A stretch of DNA of 64,000 nt from an uncultured Dehalococcoidia bacterium (lineage in GTDB: Bacteria > Chloroflexota > Dehalococcoidia > Lucifugimonadales > UBA3495). The position numbers were made by a program, and so were the translations under genes. Below are positions 63,399 through 64,000 of the stretch, piece after piece. The notes beneath the pieces are model-generated. The model was not told where the DNA came from. It saw nothing but the letters and a program-made list of their open reading frames with translations, and did no database searches. Position 1 is the first letter of the stretch; each line of letters opens with the position of its first letter. The DNA is taken from assembly GCA_958295765.1 (NCBI GenBank), contig CATQHB010000001.1, positions 62,001-126,000 of the forward strand. Reading direction: 5' to 3'.

Positions 63399-64000
63399 AT
63401 GTGGCAAATCTACGGACAAGACCACTTGGTACTCCAGTTGGAGGCCGGGCTGAAAACCGGCCGGCTGGCCCACGCCTATTTGCTGGTGGGGCCGCCCCAC
63501 GTAGGCAAAATGGCCCTGGCCCTCAACCTGGCCCAGGCGGTCAACTGCTTGGAGCGGGCGGCGTCAATCCCCGGTGGAGATGCCGGAGGCGCGCCGTGCG
63601 GCAACTGCGTCCAGTGCCAGCGCATCGCCCAGGGTATTCACGCCGACGTGAAAATCGTCGGGGTGGGCAGCGGCGAGGAGGAGGGGCCGGCCCGCCGGGA
63701 CATCCGCATCGACCAGGTGCGGGAGATTGAGTCTTTTCTCAACCTGACCCCCTACGAAGGTTCCTGCAAGGTGGTCATTATAGACGGGGCGGAGTTGCTG
63801 AATACGGCGGCGGCCAACGCCCTGCTGAAAACCCTGGAGGAGCCTCCCGCCGACGCCCTGCTGCTGCTGCTGACCGCCAACGAGGACGCTTTGTTGTCCA
63901 CCATCCGCTCCCGCTGCCGCGCCCTCCACCTGAAACCGGTCGCCAAGGCGGAGTTGGAGCGGCAACTGGTCAGCGAGTATGCCGCCGAGCCGGAGTTGGC
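63399..64000 (+). CDS. holB: DNA polymerase III delta-prime subunit, partial
   Basis: 200 codons visible; the gene runs off the right edge. Clamp-loader AAA+ subunit: LAHAYLLVGPPHVGKMALALNLAQAVNC (P-loop region, about 22-50, where GPPHVGK replaces the usual G-rich Walker A), the zinc-binding Cys cluster CGNCVQC, and the segment VVIIDGAELLNTAAANALLKTLEEPPADALLLLLT, ending with TIRSRCR. The Walker A here is degenerate, as usual for delta-prime. Starts ATG 63399 with AGGA immediately before. Confidence 0.9.
   Translation, partial: MWQIYGQDHLVLQLEAGLKTGRLAHAYLLVGPPHVGKMALALNLAQAVNCLERAASIPGGDAGGAPCGNCVQCQRIAQGIHADVKIVGVGSGEEEGPARRDIRIDQVREIESFLNLTPYEGSCKVVIIDGAELLNTAAANALLKTLEEPPADALLLLLTANEDALLSTIRSRCRALHLKPVAKAELERQLVSEYAAEPEL

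Overview
The window looks like a chromosomal stretch from a high-GC, free-living or host-associated bacterium of the phylum Chloroflexota. The reasons are a VLRF1-type peptidyl-tRNA hydrolase, split TPP decarboxylase genes, Uma2-type proteins, an acyl-CoA-dehydrogenase-like flavoprotein with EtfAB, and gaps crowded with short inverted repeats. A position near Dehalococcoidia/SAR202 is my inference; no 16S gene is present. Genes are in short runs on both strands, many with TTG or GTG starts that are supported by Shine-Dalgarno (SD) sites. There is no prophage, integrase or transposase gene, and I saw no tRNA or CRISPR array.

Layout. 1-4.3 kb (minus): MutS2 (cut by the left edge), a coiled-coil/nuclease-like protein and a VLRF1-type hydrolase. 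4.7-9.0 kb (plus): MFS transporter, a DUF6978-like + DUF1828/1829 pair, enoyl-CoA hydratase and an orphan HigA-like regulator. 9.0-20.5 kb (minus): TldE, two retropepsin-like proteins (one with a destroyed active site), a CBS protein, TldD, two paralogous membrane coiled-coil proteins, malic enzyme, DUF2306 protein, RibD/DHFR-like reductase, zinc-ribbon RDD protein and dihydroxy-acid dehydratase. 21.6-22.2 kb: RNase P RNA with its own promoter. 22.3-31.6 kb (mostly plus): HpaI-type aldolase, PHP protein, two MaoC-like proteins, SDR, Uma2 protein, GatC-GatA and AsnRS, with a HigA gene on the minus strand. 32-34 kb: a TPP-enzyme cluster (alpha, beta, membrane protein, degenerate beta). 34-41 kb: a DtxR-family regulator and a divergent ferric-iron ABC transporter (FbpC / FbpA-FbpB). 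41-48 kb: cupin, NAD-binding dehydrogenase, HAS-barrel + HerA ATPase, RelE-type toxin-antitoxin pair and PanC. 48-54 kb: EtfA/EtfB, Fmt and a voltage-gated cation channel. 54-64 kb: flavin monooxygenase-like protein, a fused DNA methyltransferase-nuclease, a GLUG-repeat surface protein, LysA and the start of HolB.

The genes suggest an aerobic heterotroph breaking down organic acids or aromatics (hydratases, aldolase, EtfAB, flavoprotein, malic enzyme) and making its own branched-chain amino acids, lysine and pantothenate. It appears to use the tRNA-dependent GatCAB route as well as a direct AsnRS.

The most unusual trait is the repeat load. Nearly every intergenic gap over 200 bp holds one or more of at least six families of imperfect palindromes. 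Two look like non-autonomous transposable elements: family A (about 80-220 bp) has GGGCAATCGC-type termini and paired hairpins with a GAAA loop; family C (about 200 bp) has AATACCAACA-type termini around a GTAGGGGCGGG palindrome. Family B (CTCATGGTGAGCTTGTCGAA) is also found inside mutS2, read in frame as AHGELVEP.
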